A stretch of 64,000 nucleotides of DNA, taken from NCBI GenBank assembly GCA_009711705.1, contig VENG01000037.1, forward strand, positions 36,224-100,223, in the 5' to 3' direction. Below, in pieces: positions 26,864-35,342 of the stretch. Within the stretch, counting starts at the first letter, position 1; each line of letters starts with the position of its first letter. Origin of the DNA: Bacillota bacterium. Its GTDB lineage: Bacteria; Bacillota; Desulfotomaculia; Desulfotomaculales; VENG01. Made by a program: the position numbers and the translations under genes. Below the pieces are notes generated by a model. The model had not been told where the DNA came from. It saw nothing but the letters and a program-made list of their open reading frames with translations, and ran no database searches.

Positions 26864-27848
26864 TTTGATTCTCCCCTTCTTTTAACGAAACTACCTGCAC
26901 AGCTTTTTGCAAGTCCAGCGCTCCTGTTTGCACTCCAAACTTCGCAATGCCTTCTACTTTTAAAGCAAGATCCTCGTTTATCTTACGTTCAAGTAAAAGG
27001 GTATCTCCTGCCTGGAGCTGCAAAAAATCTTCAATAGTTATATCAGTGATCCCCAGATCAACTTCAAGTTTTACCAGTGATTCCCCGAGCCAGTGCTTGA
27101 CAGCCTGTGTATCCTTTTCAGATGCCTCTTGGCTTTTCCGAACCTGAAATTGCTGCCTGATGGACAGCATTGATATAGCCGGCTCTAGAAACATAAAGGG
27201 TAAACAAATATTTATCATACCGCGAGTTTCTTCATTTACGGAGACCGCACAGGTGACCAGAGCCACCACTTCATTAGCGGAATATAGCTGCTGCATGCGA
27301 GGGTTAGTCTCCACATGCTGAACTTGAGGATTTATTTCGAATACTTCTTTCCAAGCAGTACCCATATTTTCTAAAATTTTGCCATATAATTTTTTAAGGA
27401 CTGCTATTTCTATATCCGTTAACTCTCTTTCTTGTTCAAGTGCTGTGCCCGGACCCCCAAAGAGAAGGTCAACCACCGGCAGGGCAAATTGGGTGTTAGT
27501 TTCCATTAATGCTGAACCCGGTAATGGATCAGCGGAAAAAACGGTTAATACTGTAGGACTTGGTACAGACCGTACAAATTCGTCATAAATCATTTGACTT
27601 ACCGAAACTATCTCAATGTTGATACTGGAACGAAGATAACCGGAAAGGAAATTTGAGAGTAGCCTGGCAAACTGTTGGTGAACCATTTCCAGGGTACGCA
27701 GGTGCTCTTTGGAAAACTTGTTGGGACGGCGAAAGTCATAACTTCTAGTTTCACTCTCTGCTTCTTTCGTTTCTTCCAGATCCAGGTCGCCCGAATTTAA
27801 TGCCTGAAGTAAAGAGTCTATTTCTTGTTGTGACAGAACGTCCTGCAA
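26856..27848 (-). CDS. fliM: Flagellar motor switch protein FliM
   Basis: Middle component of the C-ring; binds CheY-P and links FliG to FliN/FliY. 330 aa. N-terminal CheY-binding segment LSQQEIDSLL (4-13), middle CheC-like domain with the conserved YDFRRPNKFSKEHLRTLEMV block, and C-terminal SpoA domain (about 245-320). Starts 28 nt after cheY. Confidence 0.97.
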   Translation of the reverse strand: MQDVLSQQEIDSLLQALNSGDLDLEETKEAESETRSYDFRRPNKFSKEHLRTLEMVHQQFARLLSNFLSGYLRSSINIEIVSVSQMIYDEFVRSVPSPTVLTVFSADPLPGSALMETNTQFALPVVDLLFGGPGTALEQERELTDIEIAVLKKLYGKILENMGTAWKEVFEINPQVQHVETNPRMQQLYSANEVVALVTCAVSVNEETRGMINICLPFMFLEPAISMLSIRQQFQVRKSQEASEKDTQAVKHWLGESLVKLEVDLGITDITIEDFLQLQAGDTLLLERKINEDLALKVEGIAKFGVQTGALDLQKAVQVVSLKEGENQSV

Positions 27849-27876
27849 AATAGTGCCTCCCTAACATTGTATTTCG

Positions 27877-28242
27877 TTATTTAGCCAATACTTTTTCTAA
27901 CGCCTGCATAATTCTGTCCGGCTGAAAGGGCTTAACAATGAAGTCTTTGGCTCCGGCTTGTATGGCCTCCATGACCATGGACTGCTGCCCCATAGCACTG
28001 CACATAATGATTTTTGCGTCCGGTGCCTTGGCCATAATTGCTTGCACTGCTTCTATACCGTCCATCTCCGGCATGGTTATGTCCATTGTTACCAGGTCAG
28101 GGGTAGTTTCAAAATATAAATCAACAGCCTGTTTACCGTTTTCTGCCTCTCCCACCACTTCGTATCCTTGCTTGGTAATTATGTTTTTAATCATCATCCG
28201 CATAAAGGTAGCATCGTCAGCAATAAGTACCTTGGTGCTCAT
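27877..28242 (-). CDS. cheY: Chemotaxis response regulator CheY
   Basis: Single receiver domain, 121 aa. Acidic pocket Asp9/Asp10, phosphorylation site Asp54 (VTMDITMPEMDG) and Lys104 (FIVKPF) are all present. Binds FliM/FliY to control rotation and is reset by CheC and FliY. CheA is not encoded in the window. Confidence 0.97.
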   Translation of the reverse strand: MSTKVLIADDATFMRMMIKNIITKQGYEVVGEAENGKQAVDLYFETTPDLVTMDITMPEMDGIEAVQAIMAKAPDAKIIMCSAMGQQSMVMEAIQAGAKDFIVKPFQPDRIMQALEKVLAK

Positions 28243-28271
28243 ATCTCTTTTTCCTCCTAAATTCAGAATGG

Positions 28272-28886
28272 TTACTGTGTTAGGCCCAGGGCCTCTAAAA
28301 GCTTATCAACTGCATCAGGATCCGCAAAAAAGAAAAAATGACCCTTCACCTTCTGGTTCGATTGAAAAAGCTCATTCTCTATAGCCAGAATTTTGTCTTC
28401 CACTCTGCCGCTGGCGATCATAACAGATGGTAAAATAGCTCCCAGCATGTCCAAAGCAAAAACAGGAACTGTTGTTACCAGCTTGAGTTGGGACAACATG
28501 CCGATGGCACTGGTGAAAGAACCGGTCAACACATTACCCACTTCTTGCACCGCGGACTGTCCCATTTCGTCCAGCATGGTGGTTGAGCCTTCGGGGAGTC
28601 CCATTAAAAGATCTATAAGTAAATAAGTGCTCTGTTCGTCAAAAACGAACATTACTGTTCCCTGTATATCCCCAAGTACTCGCAGGATGACGCAGGAAAC
28701 AAGTTTCTCCTCCCCTCCAACCTGAGCAATTACATCTTCGAGTGGGTAAAATCCTGTTTGAGGAACAGTCATGCTTAATTCCTGATTAACTAATTGAGAT
28801 AATGAAGTTAAGGCGTTTCCCATGCCAATATTTCCGATTTCTTTAAGGGCATCAAGATGCATGGGTGACAATTCGGATTGTGACAT
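28272..28886 (-). CDS. cheC: CheY-P phosphatase CheC
   Basis: 204 aa. Both active-site motifs of the CheC fold are intact: DALKEIGNIGMGNA (about 13-26) and SAVQEVGNVLTGS (about 110-122), each with the Glu and Asn needed for dephosphorylation. CheC is known to be stimulated by CheD, which is three genes upstream in the same operon. Confidence 0.96.
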   Translation of the reverse strand: MSQSELSPMHLDALKEIGNIGMGNALTSLSQLVNQELSMTVPQTGFYPLEDVIAQVGGEEKLVSCVILRVLGDIQGTVMFVFDEQSTYLLIDLLMGLPEGSTTMLDEMGQSAVQEVGNVLTGSFTSAIGMLSQLKLVTTVPVFALDMLGAILPSVMIASGRVEDKILAIENELFQSNQKVKGHFFFFADPDAVDKLLEALGLTQ

Positions 28887-28921
28887 TTTGTGCTCCCTTC
28901 ACTGAGCATTAACCGGGGAAA

Positions 28922-29695
28922 TTACCCGCGGTTTTTTTGATAAAAACCATGAGAGATTTTTTCTAACCCCAACTGCCGGTAATTAAAAATCATCTCACTT
29001 CCACCTATAAATAAAATGCCTCCGTCTTTTAAAGACCGGGCAAAATTTGTGTTTACCCGGTCTTGAGCTGTACGGGTAAAGTAAATGGTAACATTGCGAC
29101 ACAAAATTAGGTCAAAGTTACTGTCATATTTATCCTGCAATAAATCGTGGTGTTTAAATGTAACCTTATCTTTTATAAATTGTTTGATCAGATAATCTTT
29201 GTTATTTAAAGTAAAATACCGATTGAGCCTGTCCTTGCTAACGTTTTTTATGGCATCATAGCCATAACTGCCCAGGGCAGCACGGCTTAAAATATTTCTG
29301 TCCACATCTGTGCCCAAAATAGTATGCTTTACCCGGGGAGCCATTTCGTCTAAAATGATGGCCATGGAAAAAGGTTCCGCCCCTATTGAACAGGCTGCAC
29401 TCCATATTTTAAGGGGTTGCTTTCTTTTTAAAAGATTGGGAAGGTGTATAGTTTCCAGTTCATTAAACTTTTTAGGATCACGAAAAAATTCGGATACATT
29501 AATCGTTAAGTGGTTTAAAAAAGCTTCGTAAATGGTTTGTTTGGTCCGAAGTAAATTAAAAAACTCAGCATAGGTTTGGGCCTGGTACTTATGCATAAAA
29601 TTATCGATTCTTCTCCGAAGTTGGTTCTCTTTATAGCTTTCCAGGTCAATTCGAAACTGATCCCTTACTCTGTCTCTGAATTCTTGAAATTCCAT
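28922..29695 (-). CDS. cheR: Chemoreceptor methyltransferase CheR
   Basis: SAM-dependent methylation of glutamates on chemoreceptors. 257 aa: N-terminal helical domain (to about 70) and methyltransferase domain with KIWSAACSIGAEPFSMAI, the SAM-binding LGTDVD segment and the LILCRNVTIYF strand. GGSEMIF near the C-terminus is typical. One nucleotide from cheD, so the two are coupled; both modify the same receptor residues. CheB is not in the window. Confidence 0.96.
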   Translation of the reverse strand: MEFQEFRDRVRDQFRIDLESYKENQLRRRIDNFMHKYQAQTYAEFFNLLRTKQTIYEAFLNHLTINVSEFFRDPKKFNELETIHLPNLLKRKQPLKIWSAACSIGAEPFSMAIILDEMAPRVKHTILGTDVDRNILSRAALGSYGYDAIKNVSKDRLNRYFTLNNKDYLIKQFIKDKVTFKHHDLLQDKYDSNFDLILCRNVTIYFTRTAQDRVNTNFARSLKDGGILFIGGSEMIFNYRQLGLEKISHGFYQKNRG

Positions 29696-29696
29696 G

Positions 29697-30194
29697 TTAG
29701 ATCACCTTTTGCTGCTTTCCTAAAGTTCGTATGTATACTTTGCCGTTGGTAGCATCGACTATCATTGTCCTTCCCTTGTTACCGCCAACATCTTGTGCGG
29801 CAACGGATATCGATAAGGATTTCAGTATTTCTCTGGTTTTCTCTACATTACGCTTCCCAATGTTCATAGTAAGTTTATCATCCATACCGCTGAACATTTG
29901 GGCTCCGCCAACCAGTTTGGCAATTAGTTTGGAAGTAATTGCTCCGTTCTTTTTCATTAGACTTATTAATTCCTGAATCCCTAAATCAGCGAACTTAGCC
30001 TTTTTAGTTACCTGGCTGAATTTAGTGCTGTCCGGAAGCATCAAATGAAGTAATCCGGCAGTGTGAGTCGTTGGATCATAAAGGCATACACCTACACATG
30101 AACCGAGTCCCAGAGTGATCAGCCGATTTGGTGTTCTTACCACCTTCAGGTCTGCTATGCCTACCGGTATTTCTTTAATATTTTCGTTCACCAT
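29697..30194 (-). CDS. cheD: Chemoreceptor glutamine deamidase CheD
   Basis: Deamidates receptor glutamines and binds CheC. 165 aa. Catalytic Cys33 (TLGLGSCVGVCLYD) and His50 (GLLHLMLPDS) are in place, with Thr27 as the third residue; the C-terminal GGNKGR segment is also typical. Its start is 13 nt after flhP. Confidence 0.96.
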   Translation of the reverse strand: MVNENIKEIPVGIADLKVVRTPNRLITLGLGSCVGVCLYDPTTHTAGLLHLMLPDSTKFSQVTKKAKFADLGIQELISLMKKNGAITSKLIAKLVGGAQMFSGMDDKLTMNIGKRNVEKTREILKSLSISVAAQDVGGNKGRTMIVDATNGKVYIRTLGKQQKVI

Positions 30195-30207
30195 TGTTTC
30201 TCCTTAT

Positions 30208-30957
30208 TTACCTGCGTAGGTTGTTTGCCATTTCCCATAACTGGTCGGCAGTCTTAGTAACAGATTGAGAGCTCATAGAGATTGTCCTTTGGGTCTGGAT
30301 AAGGTTGACCATTTCCATAGCCCAATTGGTGTTCGAGGATTCTAAACTGCCTTGCTTTAGCTGGGCAACCTCATCCCCGCCGGGGTTGAATTCCTGCGGC
30401 TCTCCGCTGAGTTCGCCGGCAGTGAACAAATTCCCGCCAACAGCCTTCAGTTCCTGAGGACTGTTAAAGAGATACAGATTTATTTGGCCGGCACTGTTTA
30501 TATCCCCTTGGAAATTTTGATAATCAACACTTCCATCAGAACGAATGTACACCTTCTGGGTATCATTAGGTAGATCTATTCCCTCTAAGTAATATCCCGC
30601 TGGATGCACCAGTCGTCCCTGGGCATCTTTATGAAAATTCCCGTCCCGGGTATAGTAGTCATTCCCGTCAGTGTCCTTAACGCGAAAATAGCCTCTTCCT
30701 TCAATAGCAATGCTGTATGGGTTTTCACTCTTGGCAATAACTCCTTGGGCGAAATCCCGGGAGGTGCGGGCTTTTTTAGCCACACTTTCGGTTAGATTGT
30801 CATTGTTTAAAGTTTTGTCATTAACAATGTCACAAAAAGCTATTTCCTGAGCCTTATAACCGGTTGTATTCATATTGGCCAGATTGTTAGCTATAATATC
30901 CAGACGCTGTACCTGACGGGAAATCACCGACGCCCCGTTTTGTAAATACTTTTGCAT
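30208..30957 (-). CDS. flhP: Flagellar basal-body rod protein, FlgG/FlhP type
   Basis: Rod component of the FlgF/FlgG family. Start at ATG 30957 follows GAGGGGTG; the GTG five codons upstream lies inside that site. 249 aa. N-terminal rod motif RLDIIANNLANMNTTGYK, central Dx GYFRV segment, and C-terminal SSNTNWAMEMVNLIQTQR motif. Paired with the neighbouring flhO gene, as in Bacillus flhO-flhP. Confidence 0.92.
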   Translation of the reverse strand: MQKYLQNGASVISRQVQRLDIIANNLANMNTTGYKAQEIAFCDIVNDKTLNNDNLTESVAKKARTSRDFAQGVIAKSENPYSIAIEGRGYFRVKDTDGNDYYTRDGNFHKDAQGRLVHPAGYYLEGIDLPNDTQKVYIRSDGSVDYQNFQGDINSAGQINLYLFNSPQELKAVGGNLFTAGELSGEPQEFNPGGDEVAQLKQGSLESSNTNWAMEMVNLIQTQRTISMSSQSVTKTADQLWEMANNLRR

Positions 30958-30981
30958 CAAATCACCCCTCACCTACGGTTA

Positions 30982-31713
30982 TTAAACTTTACCTACTTCT
31001 CTGATGGCTAGATCGGAAAGCCGGTCATGGGCCTGGACCATTTTATTACCCACTTCGTAAGCACGTAATACTTCCATAGCCGTGATCATTTCTTTAGTGG
31101 AATCTACATTGGACCTTTCCACGTGCTCCTGGTGAAGTTGAGGGTTTTCAACGATGATACCCTCTAACCCCTCCGGGGTTGAATACAAACTATTACCAGA
31201 CTTTTGTAACAATGCGGGGTTATCAAAACGGGTAATTAGAAGTTTGCTAATTTCTTCCCCGCCGGATGAAACTACACCGTTTTCAGAAACTGAAAATGTT
31301 TCCTCTGGGATTTTAACGGGTCCATCTTCCCCCACCAGTTGCAGACCGGTTCCGTGGCCTATAGACCCGTCAGGTTCAACGAAAAACTGTCCATTTCTGG
31401 TGTAATAACGGTTTCCGTCTTCATCTTGCAGAGTAAAAAAGCCTTCCTCGACGATGGCAATGTCCCCCATTCTATTAGTCATTGCATATACGCCTTCGCT
31501 AAAATCGGTAGCCACATCGGTAACGTGAGACCCCTGGTGAGTAATTCCTATTTGGTTTGCCAACACCATTTCATGAAATGGTGAAACAACGGTAGTCCTT
31601 CGTTTGAAGCCGTTTGTTGTTGCATTGGCCAAATTATTGGAAACAATCTCCATCCTATCCAACTGGGTGTTCAGCCCTGCAATACCTGTATAAAATCCCC
31701 GGTTCAAAGTCAC
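30982..31713 (-). CDS. flhO: Flagellar basal-body rod protein, FlgF/FlhO type
   Basis: 243 aa. N-terminal rod signature RMEIVSNNLANATTNGFKR, middle EGFFTLQDEDGNRYYTR segment, and C-terminal RSNVDSTKEMITAMEVLRAYE motif. Starts about 96 nt after fliA across a stem-loop, so the flhO-flhP pair could be expressed at a different level from fliA. Confidence 0.92.
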   Translation of the reverse strand: MTLNRGFYTGIAGLNTQLDRMEIVSNNLANATTNGFKRRTTVVSPFHEMVLANQIGITHQGSHVTDVATDFSEGVYAMTNRMGDIAIVEEGFFTLQDEDGNRYYTRNGQFFVEPDGSIGHGTGLQLVGEDGPVKIPEETFSVSENGVVSSGGEEISKLLITRFDNPALLQKSGNSLYSTPEGLEGIIVENPQLHQEHVERSNVDSTKEMITAMEVLRAYEVGNKMVQAHDRLSDLAIREVGKV

Positions 31714-31768
31714 ACTCTCCTTTCTCCTATCTTCGCACAGCCTGTAAGCTCGAAATAAGTGCGACTAA

Positions 31769-31800
31769 GGTTCAGATGGGGTCAAAACCCCACCTGAACC
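31769..31800. repeat. Stem-loop between fliA and flhO
   Basis: Arms GGTTCAGATGGGGT and its near-perfect complement pair around a 4-nt loop. On the minus strand it follows the fliA stop but lacks a T run, so it looks like a processing or stabilising hairpin, or a weak pause, and not a full terminator. Confidence 0.6.
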
Positions 31801-31809
31801 AAGTCTTCT

Positions 31810-32568
31810 TTATTCTCCGGATAATTGGGCCAGTTTTTTTCTCAGCCGAATGATGGCCCGGCTGTGAAGTTGGCAAACCCGTGACTCTGTTATTTCTAAA
31901 ACCTCGCCTATTTCCTTGAGAGTAAGTTCTTCTTGGTAATAAAGCGCCAATATAAGTTGGTCTCTATCATTTAATAGTTTTATTGCTTCGATTAAGGTCT
32001 CCTTATCATCAGCTGCACAAATTTCTTGTACAGGGTCAGGTGAAGAAGAATCAGGTAGTATGTCAGCAAACTGAATGGAATTGCTATTATTGTCTTCCAT
32101 GTGTGCGCCATCTAGGGATAAGGGAGTTAATCTGGTTAAATGGTTGTTTAATGTATGTATATCATGCAACGGAACGTTTATTTCCAGGGCCAATTCCTGG
32201 TCGGAGACACTTCTTCCCTTAGCCTGTTCTAATTTCTGCCGCTCGGCGTAAATGTAATTGAGCTTTTGCCACGTAGTCCTTGGAATCCAATTGGTCTTGC
32301 GCAATTCATCGTACATTGCCCCCCTAATTCGCCGGTAGGCAAATACTTCAAATGCAATATCCAGGTCGGGATTATACTTGTCAATGGCCTCCATTAAACC
32401 TATAATACCACAACTTTCCAGGTCTTCTTTGCTCATACACGGTGGTAGTTTGATTGAAAGGCGGCCGGAAAGGTGTTTTACAAGGTCAAGATAAGCCACA
32501 ACCAGTTCCTGCCTGGTGAGATCATCCCTAGACCGGTTATATCTTTGCCATAGATCCACGTTTGACAT
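31810..32568 (-). CDS. fliA: RNA polymerase sigma-28 factor (FliA/SigD)
   Basis: Flagellar and chemotaxis sigma factor. 252 aa with region 2 (KEDLESCGIIGLMEAIDKY, FEVFAYRRIRGAMYDELRK), region 3 (about 115-165) and region 4 with the HTH LTLKEIGEVLEITESRVCQL near the C-terminus. Encoded inside the long fla/che operon, as sigD is in Bacillus. A matching promoter lies before fliD (58746-58772). No anti-sigma gene flgM is in the window. Confidence 0.97.
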   Translation of the reverse strand: MSNVDLWQRYNRSRDDLTRQELVVAYLDLVKHLSGRLSIKLPPCMSKEDLESCGIIGLMEAIDKYNPDLDIAFEVFAYRRIRGAMYDELRKTNWIPRTTWQKLNYIYAERQKLEQAKGRSVSDQELALEINVPLHDIHTLNNHLTRLTPLSLDGAHMEDNNSNSIQFADILPDSSSPDPVQEICAADDKETLIEAIKLLNDRDQLILALYYQEELTLKEIGEVLEITESRVCQLHSRAIIRLRKKLAQLSGE

Positions 32569-32585
32569 TTTTGGTCACTTCCAAA

Positions 32586-33239
32586 CTAACGCAATTGCTT
32601 TTGCTTTGCCATCCTGGAAAAGATGTAGGCTACTATACTATCCTGCCCGCGGGGAGAAATATTTAAAAATTCGATGCCGGTATGGAAAAGCCTTCGGCTA
32701 TCTTTTAATTCCTTAACTTCTAAACGAACTACTTTACCTTCAAGCTCGAAGTCAACCGGTGTATCCTCGCTGTTCAGTTGAAAAGAAACCATTAGCTTGA
32801 CTCCGGGCCGGTACGGGTGGTTAAGTGCCAGCTTGATGCCCCCACCGCTAATGTCAATGCTATAGGCGTCAAAATATTCAAGTTTCTTTGTTTCTTCCCG
32901 GATTATGGCGTATTTCACGGGAATGGATATAGGACAACGAACAAAATCACGTTGCTGCACACGTTCTATTTCTTTAGGTTTAGCTAACACGTAGAGGGGA
33001 ACCTTATCTTCTACGCGCCCTATCGTTTTAGTCTTAAATGCATAGGCAGCGTCATCCCCCGCAAACCTGATAAATATTTCATTCCCTTGGTTTAAAATAA
33101 GAGGCTGTGATTTTTGGTATGGCATGGCAATTAGGATGTTTTCCTTATTAATTTCCTGTACCGATGTGATATACCAGTCTCTGTCATCCTTTGATACGAA
33201 TATTTTTTGGTAAGTTTCAAGGTTTAACCGTTCCGGCAA
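32586..33239 (-). CDS. PilZ-domain c-di-GMP receptor, YcgR/MotI type
   Basis: 217 aa. N-terminal YcgR-like beta domain, then a PilZ domain with both c-di-GMP binding motifs intact: R97xxxR101 (RDFVR) and D129xS131xxG134 (DISGGG). In other bacteria such proteins brake the flagellar motor when c-di-GMP is high. It sits between flhG and fliA in the operon, downstream of a c-di-GMP riboswitch at the operon start. Confidence 0.92.
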   Translation of the reverse strand: MPERLNLETYQKIFVSKDDRDWYITSVQEINKENILIAMPYQKSQPLILNQGNEIFIRFAGDDAAYAFKTKTIGRVEDKVPLYVLAKPKEIERVQQRDFVRCPISIPVKYAIIREETKKLEYFDAYSIDISGGGIKLALNHPYRPGVKLMVSFQLNSEDTPVDFELEGKVVRLEVKELKDSRRLFHTGIEFLNISPRGQDSIVAYIFSRMAKQKQLR

Positions 33240-33244
33240 AATAA

Positions 33245-34123
33245 TTACCTCCTAAAAAGCCGGACAAGCTTGTTGGCAAATTCCATAATACCGGAATTTG
33301 CTTCATTATCATCAAGGCTTTTGTCATTAATATTTATACTAATCCGTGCAATGCACTTAGCCGAGGGTGATTTTTTCCGGTGCAAGAGCAATGGGTTTTG
33401 TGCCTTTATCGCTTCAGGCACTGAACGATCTTCGTATATATAGCCTAGATAACTGATAGATATTGATAAAAAATGTGTACATACATTTTCAAATCTTTTT
33501 AAGGTATCTGCTGCCTCACCGGGTGTAGACACTCTGTTTATGATGAGGTGAATATTATTGTGTAAACCATACCTGGAAACAATTTTGGCTAAGCTGTAAG
33601 CATCTGCTATGGAGGTGGGTTCAGGTGTGAGCACTAAAACCAATTCTCCGGCAGCGGCTGCAAAGGCCAATACATTTTTAGAAATACCGGCAGCAGTATC
33701 TATAAAAATGAAGTCCGCCTCATTGTCAAGTACTTGTAAAGAATCCATTAGATCTTGCAGCATTTGGTCTCTCAAATGTGCCAATTCAATGAATCCGGAG
33801 CCGCCGGAAATTAGACGTACTCCTTCCGGACCTGGAACAAGAATGTCTTTAATTTGGGCACGGCCTTTCAGGCAATCATACAGTGTAAGCGGTGGACTTA
33901 TACCCATTAGAATTTCGGCGTTTGCTAAACCTAAATCGGCGTCAAATATGACTACTTTCTTTCCTGCATGGGCCAGTGAAATAGCCAGGTTAACTGTAGT
34001 GCTGGTTTTACCAACTCCTCCTTTACCACTGGCAACTGCAATAATTCGCGGCTTGTTTCCAGAAGTGGTTAGGTGTTTAGGATATTGTTTAAAACTCCAA
34101 TCTTTCACTGCTATCAAACCCAT
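33245..34123 (-). CDS. flhG: Flagellar number regulator FlhG (MinD-like ATPase)
   Basis: 292 aa ParA/MinD ATPase. The deviant Walker A GKGGVGKT lies near residues 33-40, with DADLGLANAEI and an IDTAAGISKNVL Walker B region. It works with FlhF to set flagellar number and site. The start overlaps flhF by 35 nt, which is long, but no better internal start is present before the P-loop. Confidence 0.95.
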   Translation of the reverse strand: MGLIAVKDWSFKQYPKHLTTSGNKPRIIAVASGKGGVGKTSTTVNLAISLAHAGKKVVIFDADLGLANAEILMGISPPLTLYDCLKGRAQIKDILVPGPEGVRLISGGSGFIELAHLRDQMLQDLMDSLQVLDNEADFIFIDTAAGISKNVLAFAAAAGELVLVLTPEPTSIADAYSLAKIVSRYGLHNNIHLIINRVSTPGEAADTLKRFENVCTHFLSISISYLGYIYEDRSVPEAIKAQNPLLLHRKKSPSAKCIARISININDKSLDDNEANSGIMEFANKLVRLFRR

Positions 34124-35342
34124 CTAATATAATGCTTGCTAGTTTTTTAGGATTTATAGGTTCTATGTCATCAGGTATATTCTGTCCTTTCGTTACATAG
34201 CTTACCGGGGCGCCAATTTCACAGACAACATTTAACATGGAACCCAGTGTATCGGTCTCGTCCAACTTGGTGAAAACCAGCCTATTGATACCTACCCGGC
34301 TGAAATCATTTGCTATGCGTACAATGTCCCGGTTTTTTGTAGTTGCACTTAATACTAATAAAACATCCTGCTCATCTTCAATAGAATTGATGAAAGTCTT
34401 TAATTCAAGTATTTGCCCGGTATTTTTTGATGGCCGCCCTTCAGTGTCAATAAAAATATAATCTTTATCTTTATGCTTCTGAACTGACTTCACTAACTCT
34501 TTGGGGGTCATTACAACTTCAATAGGAGCTCCAATGAGTTCTGCATAATAATTTAATTCTTCTAAAGAACCAAAGCGGTGGTCATATAAAGCAATAAGTG
34601 CAATGCTTTTTTTATGTGACACTTTATACCTGGTTGCCATTTTTACCAGTGTGGTGGTTTTACCGACACCGGTAGGACCAACAAAGGTAATTATCCTTTG
34701 ACTGTTATTGCGTTTATAGGCAGGCTCTACCAGCTTTATAATATTATTCTTCAACGAAACCTGGAGAAAATCCTCTGCACCTGTCGTATTTTGGTAATCA
34801 GTTTCTTTAAAGTCGGATAAAATAATTTCTGATATTTTGTCATGTACCTCTAAATTTCTAAATATTTGCTTCCATTTGCCGGCTTGATTGGTTTCCATCT
34901 CTTCCCCCTCCTGTTGGCTGACGATGTCATCCAGCAAAATCTTAAACCAGGCATCTGTATTCTGATCATTGCTAGATATTAGGGGTTCGGGGAGCCTTGT
35001 GGGCATCACATCCTGAGGAATTAGAGGCCCTTCCCCAGACTTTGGCCGGGTGACGTCTAAACCGCCGCCGGAGTTTGTTTCCGGCTGAGTTCTATATACC
35101 GATGATGCCGCTGCCAGCCGCTGCTTATACTTATCACTTTCCGGCTGGCTAGGTAATGCTTGCTGACGGTCATCTTCTTCCACGGCCGCTGTAACTATTA
35201 ATTCTCGGGGTCCAAAAAAATCCCGTATATTTTTTCGACGCACTTTTTCGGAACTAACAATGACCGCATTGGGTCCTAAATCTTGCTTAATCAAATTCAT
35301 TGCTTGCTGCATGTTTTCCGCAGTATACTTTTTAATTTTCAT
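34089..35342 (-). CDS. flhF: Flagellar SRP-like GTPase FlhF
   Basis: 417 aa. N-terminal variable B domain (to about 130), then N and G domains with the P-loop GPTGVGKTTT (222-231), IDTEGRPSKN and the KLDETDTLGS guanine-specificity segment. Helps place the flagellar base and recruit FliF. Overlaps flhA by 11 nt. Confidence 0.96.
   Translation of the reverse strand: MKIKKYTAENMQQAMNLIKQDLGPNAVIVSSEKVRRKNIRDFFGPRELIVTAAVEEDDRQQALPSQPESDKYKQRLAAASSVYRTQPETNSGGGLDVTRPKSGEGPLIPQDVMPTRLPEPLISSNDQNTDAWFKILLDDIVSQQEGEEMETNQAGKWKQIFRNLEVHDKISEIILSDFKETDYQNTTGAEDFLQVSLKNNIIKLVEPAYKRNNSQRIITFVGPTGVGKTTTLVKMATRYKVSHKKSIALIALYDHRFGSLEELNYYAELIGAPIEVVMTPKELVKSVQKHKDKDYIFIDTEGRPSKNTGQILELKTFINSIEDEQDVLLVLSATTKNRDIVRIANDFSRVGINRLVFTKLDETDTLGSMLNVVCEIGAPVSYVTKGQNIPDDIEPINPKKLASIILDGFDSSERLEF

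Noticed and set aside
31769..31800. Terminator between flhO and fliA
   Set aside because: The stem is good but no T run follows on either strand, so it is listed as a stem-loop only.
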